Assembly (NCBI RefSeq): GCF_004745075.1
Contig: NZ_RHFH01000008.1
Location: 1-64,000 of the forward strand
Direction: 5' to 3'
Length of the DNA stretch: 64,000 bases
DNA from: Brevibacterium sp. S111
Lineage (GTDB): Bacteria; Actinomycetota; Actinomycetes; Actinomycetales; Brevibacteriaceae
Shown: positions 26,139 to 34,580 of the stretch, in pieces
Position numbering within the stretch: the stretch's first letter is position 1
How the letters are laid out: every line of letters begins with the position of its first letter
Program-made: the position numbers and the translations under genes
The notes under the pieces: model-generated
The model's database searches: none
The model's input: the letters and a program-made list of their open reading frames with translations, nothing else
What the model was told of the DNA's origin: nothing

Positions 26139-27089
26139 ATGCCCACGTTCTACGACCCTGTCGCCGACGCCAGCGAAGCATCGGAGGCGCTACGCGGCCT
26201 GGCCCACGCCAGCCGCGACTTCACCCACCCCGAAGACGCTTACGGGGTGATCGGCGACCTGCTTGCCGCGGCCCGCCGGTTCGAGCAGGTCCTCGACCAG
26301 CTCGCCCGCATCCATGCCGAGCCCGACGGCCGGGCCTTCGACGATCACGGCGACCAGGCCGCCGGCGTTCGTGACGCCAGCGAGACCGCGGTCGAGCTGA
26401 GCCGAGCCGCCCGCGTGCTCGGCCTGGCCGAGGAGCGGCTGAACGCCGCCTCGCAGGCTGCCGGACGCATCGCCTGGCACCCCGCCGCCGTGGACGCGGT
26501 TCAGGCGGAGGCCCCGGTGTCGCGGTGGGTGAACGTCGTGTTCCTCCAAGGCGGCGAGGCTGACGAGGTGCTGTGGCTGATCGACCGTGACGGCCCCGAC
26601 GCCGCGATCGAGCACCTGGCCGGTTACGACTACGGCGCCGAGACCACGGACGCGGCGATGGAGAACGGCTACGTCTACGACACGCCACCGGTGGCCGCGC
26701 TCGACAAAGAGGCGACCTCGGGCGAGTACACGATGACCTACAACCCCGACATGGGGCATGTCGGCCTCTACCGCCGCCACCCGATCCCGCCCGAAGACAG
26801 CCTCGACGCCGAGACCCCCGCGCCCGCACCGACCGCCCCGGCCCAGGGTGCAGGCGGTGTCGCCGGTGGCGCGGCAGGCGCAGGAGCCGCGATGGGTGCC
26901 GGCGCGGCGACCGGTGCCGCAGCGGCGCTATCAAGACGGGCCACTGGGCCTCGCGATCCCGTCGCCCGCGGGCACCAGAGGCCCGCGCACACGGCGAAAG
27001 GCGAGCCGCCGATGCCGGAGACGGACGGGTCCTGGTTCGCCCATCCCGGAGTCGCGGCCGTCAAACGCGATCGCGGCCTCGGCCTCTGA
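26139..27089 (+). CDS. two-part hypothetical protein, possibly a fusion
   Basis: ATG 26139 has GGGAGG 6 nt upstream (316 residues). Residues 1-115 are helical (ALRGLAHASRDF, ARVLGLAEERLNAASQAAG). Residues 120-220 form a different alpha/beta module (WVNVVFLQGGEADEVLWLI, HLAGYDYGAETTDAAMENGY, NPDMGHVGLYRR). A Gly/Ala-rich linker and a short tail SWFAHPGVAAVKRDRGL end it. The two modules look like separate small proteins joined in frame. Function unknown. Confidence 0.65.
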   Translation: MPTFYDPVADASEASEALRGLAHASRDFTHPEDAYGVIGDLLAAARRFEQVLDQLARIHAEPDGRAFDDHGDQAAGVRDASETAVELSRAARVLGLAEERLNAASQAAGRIAWHPAAVDAVQAEAPVSRWVNVVFLQGGEADEVLWLIDRDGPDAAIEHLAGYDYGAETTDAAMENGYVYDTPPVAALDKEATSGEYTMTYNPDMGHVGLYRRHPIPPEDSLDAETPAPAPTAPAQGAGGVAGGAAGAGAAMGAGAATGAAAALSRRATGPRDPVARGHQRPAHTAKGEPPMPETDGSWFAHPGVAAVKRDRGLGL

Positions 27090-27159
27090 GTCACCCCGGT
27101 TCGTGGTGCCGTCGATCCCCAGCGGGTCGGCGGCATCGCCGCGTTCCGGGGTCGGCCTG

Positions 27160-27168
27160 GTGCACCTT
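27160..27168 (+). promoter_or_regulatory. GTGCACCTT leader motif, copy 6 (variant)
   Basis: GTGCACCTTGGCCGCATCA differs from the others at the ninth base. It lies 50 bp before ATG 27210. Confidence 0.55.
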
Positions 27169-27209
27169 GGCCGCATCACCGTGTTCGCACCCGTCTGGGA
27201 AGGTCGCCG

Positions 27210-28694
27210 ATGCCCACATACGAAAAGGAACGTCTGCATACCGCGGTGCTGGTCGCTCCGGCAGCGGAGCGGCGCCGGCTGCGCAAGCAGCGCCGCCAGG
27301 CCGCCGCGAAGCTCCAGGCCGAGCAGAAGCGGCAGGAGATGGCCGAGGCGAAAGCCAAAACCGCCGCCGAGCGTGCCGAACGCAGGGCCACCCGGTACCT
27401 GCCCGCCGCGGGAGAGCCCGGCCCGGCCGCGCTGAGATCGCCGGTCCGGTTCCGGCTGCCGCGGCACCAGGACACCTCCGCAACGCTCGCGGCACAGTAC
27501 CCGTTCCTCGCCGAAGGCGGCCTCGGTGCTGCGGGCGTGTTCGTCGGCCAAGACCTCTACTCGGGAGGAAGCTTCGTCTACGACCCGTGGGTGCTGTACC
27601 AGGCCGGGGTCATCACCGCCCCGAACCTGGTGCTCGCCGGCATCGTCGGTTCGGGGAAGTCCTCGCTGGCGAAGTCGCTCTACACCAGGAGCCTGCCATT
27701 CGGCCGGCGCGTGTATGTGCCCGGTGATCCGAAGGGCGAGCACACCGAGATCGCCCGAGCGGTCGGAGGCCGGGCGATCCAGCTCGGCCACGGCCTGCCC
27801 ACCAGGCTCAACCCGCTCGATGAGGGATACCGGCCCAGCGGGCTCAGCGACGCCGAATGGGAAACCACCGTCGCATCACGCCGCCGCGATCTGATCGGAG
27901 CGTTGACGGAGACGGTGCTGGCCCGATCGATGTCACCGTTAGAGCACACCGCGATCGACACCGCTTTGACCGAGACCGTGCGTGAGAACACGGTGCCGAT
28001 CCTGCCGATGGTCGTCAACCATCTGCTGCACCCCTCCAACGACCCCGACGGGCGCCTGGCCGAGGACGGACGGATCGTGGGCCACGCGCTGCGCCGACTC
28101 GTCGCCGGTGATCTGTCCGGGTTATTCGACGGCCCCAGCACGGAGGTGTTCGATCCGACGCTGCCGATGGTCTCTCTCGATCTTTCCCGCGTCACGGAGA
28201 ACTCCACCCTCGTATCGGTGCTGATGACCTGTTCGAGCGCGTGGATGGAGTCGGCGCTGCTGGACCCGAACGGCGGGCAGCGCTGGTGCATCTACGACGA
28301 AGCCTGGCGGCTGATGAGCGAGCCGGCGCTGTTGAAAAGGATGGATGCGCACTGGAGGCTTGCCCGCGCCTACGGCATCAGCAACATGCTGATCTTCCAC
28401 AAGCTCACCGACCTGGAGAACGTCGGCGACCAGGGATCGGCCATGAGATCGCTCGCCAACTCCCTGCTCGCCAATGCGGAGTCGAGGATCATCTACCGGC
28501 AGGAGTCCGACCAGCTCGGCACCACCGCCAAGACCCTCGGACTCACCGGCACCGAACGCGAACTGCTGCCGACGCTGGGCACCGGGCAAGGGCTGTGGCG
28601 GATCAAGGACCGATCCTTCGTCGTTCAGCACCAGCTCCACCCGGCCGAATACGAGCTCTTCGACACCACCAGACGTATGGTCGAGAAAAGCTAA
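27210..28694 (+). CDS. VirB4/TraC-like conjugation ATPase
   Basis: The 494-residue protein has a basic coiled-coil N-terminus (residues 20-60, RRLRKQRRQAAAKLQAEQKR). A RecA-like ATPase core carries Walker A GIVGSGKSSLAK (Lys150), PGDPKGEH, and Walker B RWCIYDEAW (Asp363, Glu364). The late block GLWRIKDRSFVVQHQL is typical of VirB4-type C-termini. It powers assembly of, or transfer through, the T4SS. GGGAAGG precedes ATG 27210. Confidence 0.88.
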   Translation: MPTYEKERLHTAVLVAPAAERRRLRKQRRQAAAKLQAEQKRQEMAEAKAKTAAERAERRATRYLPAAGEPGPAALRSPVRFRLPRHQDTSATLAAQYPFLAEGGLGAAGVFVGQDLYSGGSFVYDPWVLYQAGVITAPNLVLAGIVGSGKSSLAKSLYTRSLPFGRRVYVPGDPKGEHTEIARAVGGRAIQLGHGLPTRLNPLDEGYRPSGLSDAEWETTVASRRRDLIGALTETVLARSMSPLEHTAIDTALTETVRENTVPILPMVVNHLLHPSNDPDGRLAEDGRIVGHALRRLVAGDLSGLFDGPSTEVFDPTLPMVSLDLSRVTENSTLVSVLMTCSSAWMESALLDPNGGQRWCIYDEAWRLMSEPALLKRMDAHWRLARAYGISNMLIFHKLTDLENVGDQGSAMRSLANSLLANAESRIIYRQESDQLGTTAKTLGLTGTERELLPTLGTGQGLWRIKDRSFVVQHQLHPAEYELFDTTRRMVEKS

Positions 28695-28807
28695 AAGTTC
28701 GCGCTATTTCTGAAGGTTTCGGCGGGAAATTTCTGCGGTCGATGATGTTGACAGACTAGTCGAAAGCGGATGTTCGGGGAAGGTGCTTTCTCACTTGCCG
28801 GGGCCGG

Positions 28808-29173
28808 CTATCGCGGCGGCGGCGAATCGTGAGCGGGTGCCGGGTCGATCTCGGCTGCGAGTACGGCGAGAAGCGCGGAGGCCTGTTCGGCGACGACGGT
28901 CTCCCGCTCGCGGGAGATGCCCTCGGTCTCCAGATCGGCGGGAGCCTGGTTCTCGGCGATCAATCGGGGAAGCTCCGCGCTGAGGACCGCAGCCCGGCGG
29001 AGCGCGCCAGGCGGGGAGCCCGCCTGTTCCCAGGCGCGGAGGACAGCCTGCCGGATCAGGTCCATCGCTTCGGCGTCGACTGAACCGATGGCGTCGAAGG
29101 CCATGTGCCGGGAGAACGCCCTGCTGGCCAGAGTGCGGGCTACTTCCTCGTCTCGGGTCGTTGCGACGTCCAT
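28808..29173 (-). CDS. hypothetical helical protein, minus strand
   Basis: From ATG 29173 the product is 121 residues, all predicted helix (LASRAFSRHMAFDAIGSVDA, AVLRAWEQAGSPPGALRRAA). GTG 29203 is an alternative start. It is the only element gene here read against the T4SS genes. An inverted repeat ACCGGG-N6-CCCGGT lies upstream at 29202-29219. Family unknown; an element regulator is possible. Confidence 0.5.
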   Translation of the reverse strand: MDVATTRDEEVARTLASRAFSRHMAFDAIGSVDAEAMDLIRQAVLRAWEQAGSPPGALRRAAVLSAELPRLIAENQAPADLETEGISRERETVVAEQASALLAVLAAEIDPAPAHDSPPPR

Positions 29174-29201
29174 GACTTCGACTCTAGGACGATCAACGCC
29201 C

Positions 29202-29219
29202 ACCGGGTAGTGGCCCGGT
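29202..29219. promoter_or_regulatory. inverted repeat upstream of divergent genes
   Basis: ACCGGG-TAGTGG-CCCGGT lies between the minus-strand hypothetical (start 29173) and the plus-strand unit beginning at 29275. It could be an operator or a small hairpin. Confidence 0.35.
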
Positions 29220-29274
29220 AGGATCGCGTCCAGCGCGATGCCCAGCCTGGGGGCGGCATGCGCGGGCGCGGGCG

Positions 29275-29283
29275 GTGCACCTG
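29275..29283 (+). promoter_or_regulatory. GTGCACCTG leader motif, copy 7
   Basis: GTGCACCTGGGCGGCATGA, identical to copy 3 over 19 bases. A partial echo GGGCGGCATG lies 25 bp upstream (29250-29260). Confidence 0.6.
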
Positions 29284-29289
29284 GGCGGC

Positions 29290-29799
29290 ATGAGACGACA
29301 CGCCACCCAGCCCGAGCCTGCGCCGGTATCGATGCGCACCGTGATCCTCGACATCCAGACCGACGGGTCGATGACCGTCACCATCGACGGCGCCTCGTAC
29401 CTGCCCGAGGAGGGGGCATGGGTGCGGGCGTCGTTCCCGCAGATCATCGACCACGCCAGCGATGAGCGCACCGTGCCGGTGCGGGTCGAGGTGCACGAGG
29501 CCGACGGCACGAGCTTCACCGAACTCCTCCCGGCCCGGTCACCCCGCCCCGAGCCGGCAGCCGAGCCCGCGCCGAAGCGGAAGAAGGACAAGCCGGCGTC
29601 GCCTGCGCTCATCGAGATCACCGGCGAGGGATTCGTCGCCGGCGAGGACGTGGCCTGCTGCGTCATCGTCTCGCACACCGACGCCACCCCGCACGGCACC
29701 GCCCGCGCCGTCCTTGAACCGAAGCAGGTCAAAGGGGTCGGTGAGGTGGTGCTGGTCGGGCGCATCTCCGGCACCGTCGTGACCCGGAGGCTGCCATGA
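29290..29799 (+). CDS. hypothetical protein upstream of the coupling protein
   Basis: The 169-residue frame begins at ATG 29290 in the leader motif; ATG 29332 (MRTVILDIQTDG) is a good alternative because recognisable beta-rich structure starts there. Two short beta domains (TVILDIQTDGSMTVTIDG and VAGEDVACCVIVSHTDA) are joined by a Lys/Pro-rich linker. It overlaps the VirD4-type gene by 4 bp, so an accessory role to the coupling protein is likely. Family unknown. Confidence 0.6.
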   Translation: MRRHATQPEPAPVSMRTVILDIQTDGSMTVTIDGASYLPEEGAWVRASFPQIIDHASDERTVPVRVEVHEADGTSFTELLPARSPRPEPAAEPAPKRKKDKPASPALIEITGEGFVAGEDVACCVIVSHTDATPHGTARAVLEPKQVKGVGEVVLVGRISGTVVTRRLP

Positions 29800-31580
29800 G
29801 TACCCCGCAGGGCCGGCAGACCGGCAGCTTCGGCGACGAGCTGACCAACGCCGCGATGATTGCCCTGGTCGGGGTGTTCGGCCTCGCGCTCGTCCTGCGC
29901 GGCGCCGGGTCGGTGGCGACGTTCCTCACCGGCGTGGCGCAACCGGCGGCCGGGCCTGCCGCCGGGATCGGGGTGCTGTTCCGGCCGGGCGATCCCGCCG
30001 GCGCGCTCGATGCCCCAGGGTTGCATCCGTTCGCGTACTGGGCCGTGGCCGCGGTGCTGCTTGCCGGCCTGGTCGCCGGGGGCTGCTGGGTCTGGATGCG
30101 GCTGCGAAGGCATGCGCGCAAAGCCTCGACCGACCCGCACACCACCGCCGGCATCGCGACCCGCCACGAGGTCGCTGCCACCGCTTCCTCGACGGCTCTA
30201 CTGAAACGCGCCCGGAACCTGCGGCCCTCGCTGGACAAGCCCGAGCCGGCAGACGTGGGCTACCGGATCGGCACCAGCCGGGGCCGGGAGGTCTGGGCAT
30301 CGGTGGAAGACTCGATTCTGCTCATCGGACCGCCCCGAAGCGGCAAGGGCCTGCACATCGTGATCCCCGCGATCCTCGATGCGCCCGGCGCGGCCGTGGT
30401 CACCAGCACCCGCCCCGACAACCTCACTGCCTGTCTGCGCGCCCGCAAACGCGTCGGGCCGGTCGCGGTGTTCGACCCCCAGCATCTCGCCGAGGGATTG
30501 CCGGCGGGGATGCGCTGGTCACCCATCCGTGGCTGTCACGATCCGCTCACCGCGATGATCCGCGCCACCGGTCTCGCCTCGGCCACCGGTCTCTCGGCTG
30601 GCGGGGTCGAGTCCGGTGGGTTCTGGGAAGGCAAGACCCGCACCGCGCTCCAGGCCCTCCTGCACGCTGCGGCCCTGGATGACCGCTCACCGGCCGAACT
30701 GTTCCGCTGGACGCTCGATCCCTCCGCCGCGGCGGAGGCTGTCGCGATCCTCACCAACTCACCCGATGCGGCGACCGGGTGGGCGGACTCGCTGGAATCG
30801 ATGATCGATGCCGACCCCAGGACCCGCGACTCGATCTGGCAAGGCGTCTCCTTGGCGCTCGGAGCCCTGGCCGACCCCAGGGTGCTCGACGCGGTCAGTC
30901 CCGGCCCCGGTGAGGACTTCGACCCCGAGAGGTTCATCCGCGACAAAGGCACCCTGTTCCTTCTGGCCACCGGCGCCGGAGCCGGAGCCAGCGCGGCACT
31001 GGTGGCGGCGCTGGTCGAAGACCTCGTGGAGACCGCCCGCCGGATCGCCGCCCGGTCGCCCGGTGCGAGGCTGGACCCGCCGCTGCTGCTTGCCCTGGAC
31101 GAGATCGCGAACCTCGCCCCGCTGCCCTCGTTGCCGATCTTGATGGCGGAAGGAGGCGGCACGGGGATCACCTGCATGCCGGTCTTGCAGTCGCTCGCGC
31201 AGGCTCGCGACCGGTGGAACGAGAACCAGGCCAACGCGATCTGGGATGCGAGCATCGTGAAGATCATCCTCGGTGGCGCCTCCAGCTCCAAAGACCTCCA
31301 GGACCTGAGCACCTTGATCGGCGAGCGGGATGAGTACACCGACAGCGTCACCTTGGGCGATCACGGCACCCGCCAGAACCAGCGGTCGGTGCGCCGAGTG
31401 GCGATCTTCCCGCCAGACCGCATCCGCACCCTCGCTTTCGGCACCGCGGTCACTCTGCTGCGCGCTGCTCCGCCCATCGTGACCGACCTGCGCGCCTGGC
31501 CGGCCCACCCAGATGCCGCGCGGTTGAAAGCGGATCGCGAAGAGATCGAGTCTCTGCTGCGCCGCCCCGACCGCCCCTGA
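29796..31580 (+). CDS. VirD4/TraG-type conjugative coupling protein
   Basis: The 594-residue protein has two N-terminal membrane helices (residues ~18-45 and ~75-100). The ATPase domain carries Walker A GPPRSGKG (Lys184), Walker B LLLALDEIANLA (Asp435, Glu436), and the TraG/TraM-recognition stretch GGTGITCMPVLQSLAQARDR. It brings the DNA-protein substrate to the transfer channel. The ATGA start overlaps the preceding gene. No relaxase partner is visible in the window. Confidence 0.9.
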   Translation: MSTPQGRQTGSFGDELTNAAMIALVGVFGLALVLRGAGSVATFLTGVAQPAAGPAAGIGVLFRPGDPAGALDAPGLHPFAYWAVAAVLLAGLVAGGCWVWMRLRRHARKASTDPHTTAGIATRHEVAATASSTALLKRARNLRPSLDKPEPADVGYRIGTSRGREVWASVEDSILLIGPPRSGKGLHIVIPAILDAPGAAVVTSTRPDNLTACLRARKRVGPVAVFDPQHLAEGLPAGMRWSPIRGCHDPLTAMIRATGLASATGLSAGGVESGGFWEGKTRTALQALLHAAALDDRSPAELFRWTLDPSAAAEAVAILTNSPDAATGWADSLESMIDADPRTRDSIWQGVSLALGALADPRVLDAVSPGPGEDFDPERFIRDKGTLFLLATGAGAGASAALVAALVEDLVETARRIAARSPGARLDPPLLLALDEIANLAPLPSLPILMAEGGGTGITCMPVLQSLAQARDRWNENQANAIWDASIVKIILGGASSSKDLQDLSTLIGERDEYTDSVTLGDHGTRQNQRSVRRVAIFPPDRIRTLAFGTAVTLLRAAPPIVTDLRAWPAHPDAARLKADREEIESLLRRPDRP

Positions 31581-31602
31581 CAGGTCGGATCGGATCGCCG
31601 TC

Positions 31603-31611
31603 GTGCACCTG
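31603..31611 (+). promoter_or_regulatory. GTGCACCTG leader motif, copy 8
   Basis: GTGCACCTGGCTGGCACAG lies 65 bp before ATG 31668 (ssb) and 22 bp after the coupling-protein stop. Confidence 0.6.
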
Positions 31612-31667
31612 GCTGGCACAGCGGACGACACCACCTGTGACCGTCCCCATCAGACAGGAGCAGCACG

Positions 31668-32243
31668 ATGGCCGAACAAGAACACCCTGGACCAGGCCGG
31701 GAGCCCGAGCCGCAGGCGGATGTGCGCGAGTCCTTCAAAGGTCGCATCACATCCGAGCCGACTCTGGGCACCACGCAGACGGGCAAGGCGAAGTTCTACG
31801 CGAAGGTCGAGCAGCGCCACTGGCGCTACGAGGACGACGGCACCTACACGCGGCTGCCGAACACCTATCACGATCTCGTGGCCTACAAGGGCGTCGCCGT
31901 CCGTGCGTACAAGAACTATGAAAAGAACGACTTCTTCATCGCCGAGGGGCGCATGGAGGACTACCGCAGCAAGAGCACGGGGCAGATGAAGCAGCGGTTC
32001 GTCGCCACCGCGTTCGGTCACAACATGGCCCACACCGACTACGAGGTCGACCGCACCCCACGCCGCGAGCAGGCCCAGCGCCCCGCCGCCGAACGCGAGG
32101 CCGCTTCACGCCGACTCGCCGGAGGCGAGACCCCCGCACAGCCGCAGGCAGCCGAGCGTCAGACGCCCGAGCGTGAGGCACCGGCCGCGTTCGCCCCGCC
32201 GGAGCACCGGTCAGATCGGCAGCCGCCGGCGATGGGCCTGTGA
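31668..32243 (+). CDS. ssb: single-stranded DNA-binding protein
   Basis: The 191-residue protein has an OB-fold over residues ~17-120 (SFKGRITSEPTLGTTQTGKA, VAYKGVAVRAYKNYEKNDFF, AFGHNMAHTDYEV). The C-terminal 70 residues are Arg/Ala/Glu/Pro-rich, without the acidic DDDIPF-type tip of housekeeping SSB. It fits an element-borne SSB that coats transferred DNA. AGGAG precedes ATG 31668. It overlaps the DUF4913 gene region. Confidence 0.85.
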   Translation: MAEQEHPGPGREPEPQADVRESFKGRITSEPTLGTTQTGKAKFYAKVEQRHWRYEDDGTYTRLPNTYHDLVAYKGVAVRAYKNYEKNDFFIAEGRMEDYRSKSTGQMKQRFVATAFGHNMAHTDYEVDRTPRREQAQRPAAEREAASRRLAGGETPAQPQAAERQTPEREAPAAFAPPEHRSDRQPPAMGL

Positions 32244-32260
32244 GGAAGGGAGCCACGATC

Positions 32261-32878
32261 ATGACCGAACCGACGTTCAACCAGACCGATCCTGACCGGC
32301 CGCAGACCGACGAGACCCCCGATGACGACCTCGACCTCGACGACGAGTACGACGAGGAGGGATATGACGGTGAGGAGGAGGAAGAACCCGGCCCGCCGCA
32401 TCCGGTGAACTGGTATCTGCTGCGCGCCGACGAGCTCGAAAAGGAGTGGTACGCGCTCAACCGGTGGGTCGAGACCATCCGCCGCACCTACGGGCTCCCC
32501 GCCAGCGTGATCCCGCCGTTCTGGCACCGACACGACGAACTGCTGTGGGAACTCAGCAGCCTGCATCTGCACTGGCTCTGCGCCTACCACCCCGAGCAGA
32601 CCGGCTCCGCCCCGTTCGGCTGGCACCGCGACTTCGCCGACGCTCGACAGCGGCTGCGCGAATGGGTCGCCGCCTCCGGCACACGCCTGGACCGCGACCG
32701 ACCCACGAGGCAGACGACCTGGCCCGGCGAGGACCCCGCCGACCCTGTGGAGGACGTGTTCGTCGCCGACCGCGACCGCGACTTCGTCGAGTACGTCGCC
32801 GAACAGGTCGCCGAACGCCGCGCCGCCGAAGACGCCTTCTACGCCGGCGCCGACGCACGAACCGGGGAACTGCCGTGA
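32261..32878 (+). CDS. DUF4913 protein
   Basis: ATG 32261 with GGAAGGGAG upstream is preferred over the in-frame GTG 32240. The 205-residue product has an Asp/Glu-rich disordered first 45 residues. The DUF4913 core follows: NWYLLRADELEKEWYALNRW, YGLPASVIPPFWHRHDELLW, HLHWLCAYHPEQTGSAPFGW. The family is common on actinobacterial mobile elements; its function is unknown. Confidence 0.78.
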   Translation: MTEPTFNQTDPDRPQTDETPDDDLDLDDEYDEEGYDGEEEEEPGPPHPVNWYLLRADELEKEWYALNRWVETIRRTYGLPASVIPPFWHRHDELLWELSSLHLHWLCAYHPEQTGSAPFGWHRDFADARQRLREWVAASGTRLDRDRPTRQTTWPGEDPADPVEDVFVADRDRDFVEYVAEQVAERRAAEDAFYAGADARTGELP

Positions 32879-33045
32879 GCACCACGACAGCACAAGACGT
32901 GAACGCCGAGCTCTCGCGGCTTCGTGAGCAGGGGCGAGAGCTCGGCGCATCGTTCCTGCCGCCGACCGAGCGACAGGGCGCAGCGGTCAGGACGATTCTG
33001 CTCGCTTCCACTGATACGTCTCGGGAACCGAGTAGCGAGGCGTGA
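32875..33045 (+). CDS. short protein, probably truncated at the recombinase boundary
   Basis: GTG 32875 overlaps the DUF4913 stop (GTGA) and encodes 56 residues: VNAELSRLREQGRELGASF and then a tail read antisense through the end of the recombinase gene. The 5' part looks like a normal next gene of the operon; the 3' part coincides with recombinase DNA from 32987. I infer that the original gene was cut when the recombinase module joined here. Confidence 0.45.
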   Translation: MSTTTAQDVNAELSRLREQGRELGASFLPPTERQGAAVRTILLASTDTSREPSSEA

Positions 33046-34525
33046 TCTTGATCCGGTCCGGATTGAAGAACGGCCCCACCTGGGTGGCCTTCTCCACACG
33101 AATATCCAGCAGCATCTTCAGCAACCGCCGCTTCTCGACCAGCTCAAGACGCTCCCACGCCGCCTCCAGGTCGCTCTCCTGAATGAACGAGAGCAGCCCC
33201 TTGTCGGTCACGGGAGGAACCGCAGCCTTCGCCGCACGCTCGATCTCCGGAACAAGCCTGCGTTCGATGCTGGTGAGCATCGACATGCTGATCCGACCCT
33301 CGGCGTACTCACTCGCCGCCTCGTCAAGCCGCGCACGCAGCGCAGCGGCATGCTCCTCGGCCTCGCGGACCCGTTCATTCCAGTCCTCCTCCGGGCCGAC
33401 GATCACCGCCAAGCTCTCCGGCTTCGACAACCATCCCAGCAGCACGCCCGTGACATAGGCGTCGGTGTTGCGCATGTCGATGCTGACCCTGCGGCAGCCG
33501 GGGCGTCCGCAGCTGTAGTTGTCAGAGCGCAACCCGGTGCGCCTGCGTACTTTCGTCCCGTGAATCCGCACCAGCGGATGCAGGCAGTACCCGCACCTCG
33601 CGACGAACGTCAGCAGCCAGCGCGGATGGCTGGGGTTGTCCTCGGGAACATAGCGGGTGCGCCGGGCCCGGTCATCGAGGAGATGATTGACCTTCTCCCA
33701 CTTCTTCATCGGGATGATCGCGGGCCAGTCCGCCTCGCCGATCACCTCGCCCTGGTACATGCGCAGCCCGGCGATCGTGGGGCTCTTGATGATCTGCCGG
33801 ATCGTGGCGGTTGTCCAACCACGCGAGTGCTCAGAAGTCGGCTTCATCGGCGTGGGCACGCCCGCCCGATTGAGGCGAGTCACGATCTGGTTGATCGACC
33901 CGCCATCGAGGATCTCGTCAACCGCTGAGACGATGATCGCGGCCTTCTCCGGGTCGATCTCCTGACGCACGAGAGCACGCGTCTGCTCGTCGTAGACCCT
34001 CCGGTACCCGTAAGGGAGCCGCCCGTGCGGGCGACCCTTCTGCGCGTTCAGCCGCACTGTGCGCAACTGCCGGTCACGGATGATCGCCGCATCCTTCTCG
34101 GCGCTCAGGAACTCCAGCCCCATCATGAAGCTGTCATCGTGGCGCGAGAAATCGTAGACGCGGCCCTTGGTCAGATACAGAACCCCCGCCTCCTGGCAGG
34201 CGGCGCGCAGCTGCACGTAGGCCAGCAGCTCACGGCCCGCACGCGAGGGCTCCCACGTCACGAACGCGTCGTACTCCTTCGACGCGATCAGTTGCAAGGC
34301 CTCCTCGAAACCCTCGCGTTCGCGGGTGCGCCACCTCGACGCGGACCGGTTGGCATCGGTGATGACCTTCGCGACTCCCCACTTCTCCTGAGCGCACCAG
34401 GCACGGCAGTCCGTCTCTTGGTCATCGGTCGATCGCATGAGGTAATGGCGATCCATCGAGGCTCGCGTGTAGATGAGCGCGTTGACCTCGGAGGCAGGCG
34501 GTCGGGTAAGTGATTGCGTCTCCAT
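32987..34525 (-). CDS. large serine recombinase (integrase)
   Basis: The 512-residue protein (ATG 34525; an upstream ATG 34549 is possible) has the resolvase domain with catalytic Ser23 in ALIYTRAS and WEPSRAGRELL. The recombinase domain has GRLPYGYRRVYDEQT and STIAGL-like KSPTIAGLRMY. A zinc ribbon CGYCLHPL / CGRPGCRR and a coiled coil (VREAEEHAAALRARLDEAAS) follow. It inserts and excises the element at specific att sites. Its 5' end lies at the element's right boundary, as is usual for integrases. No recombination directionality factor is recognisable here. Confidence 0.9.
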   Translation of the reverse strand: METQSLTRPPASEVNALIYTRASMDRHYLMRSTDDQETDCRAWCAQEKWGVAKVITDANRSASRWRTREREGFEEALQLIASKEYDAFVTWEPSRAGRELLAYVQLRAACQEAGVLYLTKGRVYDFSRHDDSFMMGLEFLSAEKDAAIIRDRQLRTVRLNAQKGRPHGRLPYGYRRVYDEQTRALVRQEIDPEKAAIIVSAVDEILDGGSINQIVTRLNRAGVPTPMKPTSEHSRGWTTATIRQIIKSPTIAGLRMYQGEVIGEADWPAIIPMKKWEKVNHLLDDRARRTRYVPEDNPSHPRWLLTFVARCGYCLHPLVRIHGTKVRRRTGLRSDNYSCGRPGCRRVSIDMRNTDAYVTGVLLGWLSKPESLAVIVGPEEDWNERVREAEEHAAALRARLDEAASEYAEGRISMSMLTSIERRLVPEIERAAKAAVPPVTDKGLLSFIQESDLEAAWERLELVEKRRLLKMLLDIRVEKATQVGPFFNPDRIKITPRYSVPETYQWKRAESS

Positions 34526-34549
34526 GACTGACAGGTGCTCCCTTGGCAT

Positions 34550-34580
34550 CTGCCATCGAATTGCTGGGTGAGCCGACGAA
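34550..34580. other. right attachment junction (attR-like) in an ABC-F gene
   Basis: The ABC-F coding sequence becomes recognisable at GAGCCGACGAACCACC (from 34570), where the first ABC domain's Walker B tail EPTNHLD begins. Everything to the left belongs to the recombinase module. The crossover should lie in this interval; the left junction is not in the window. Confidence 0.7.
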
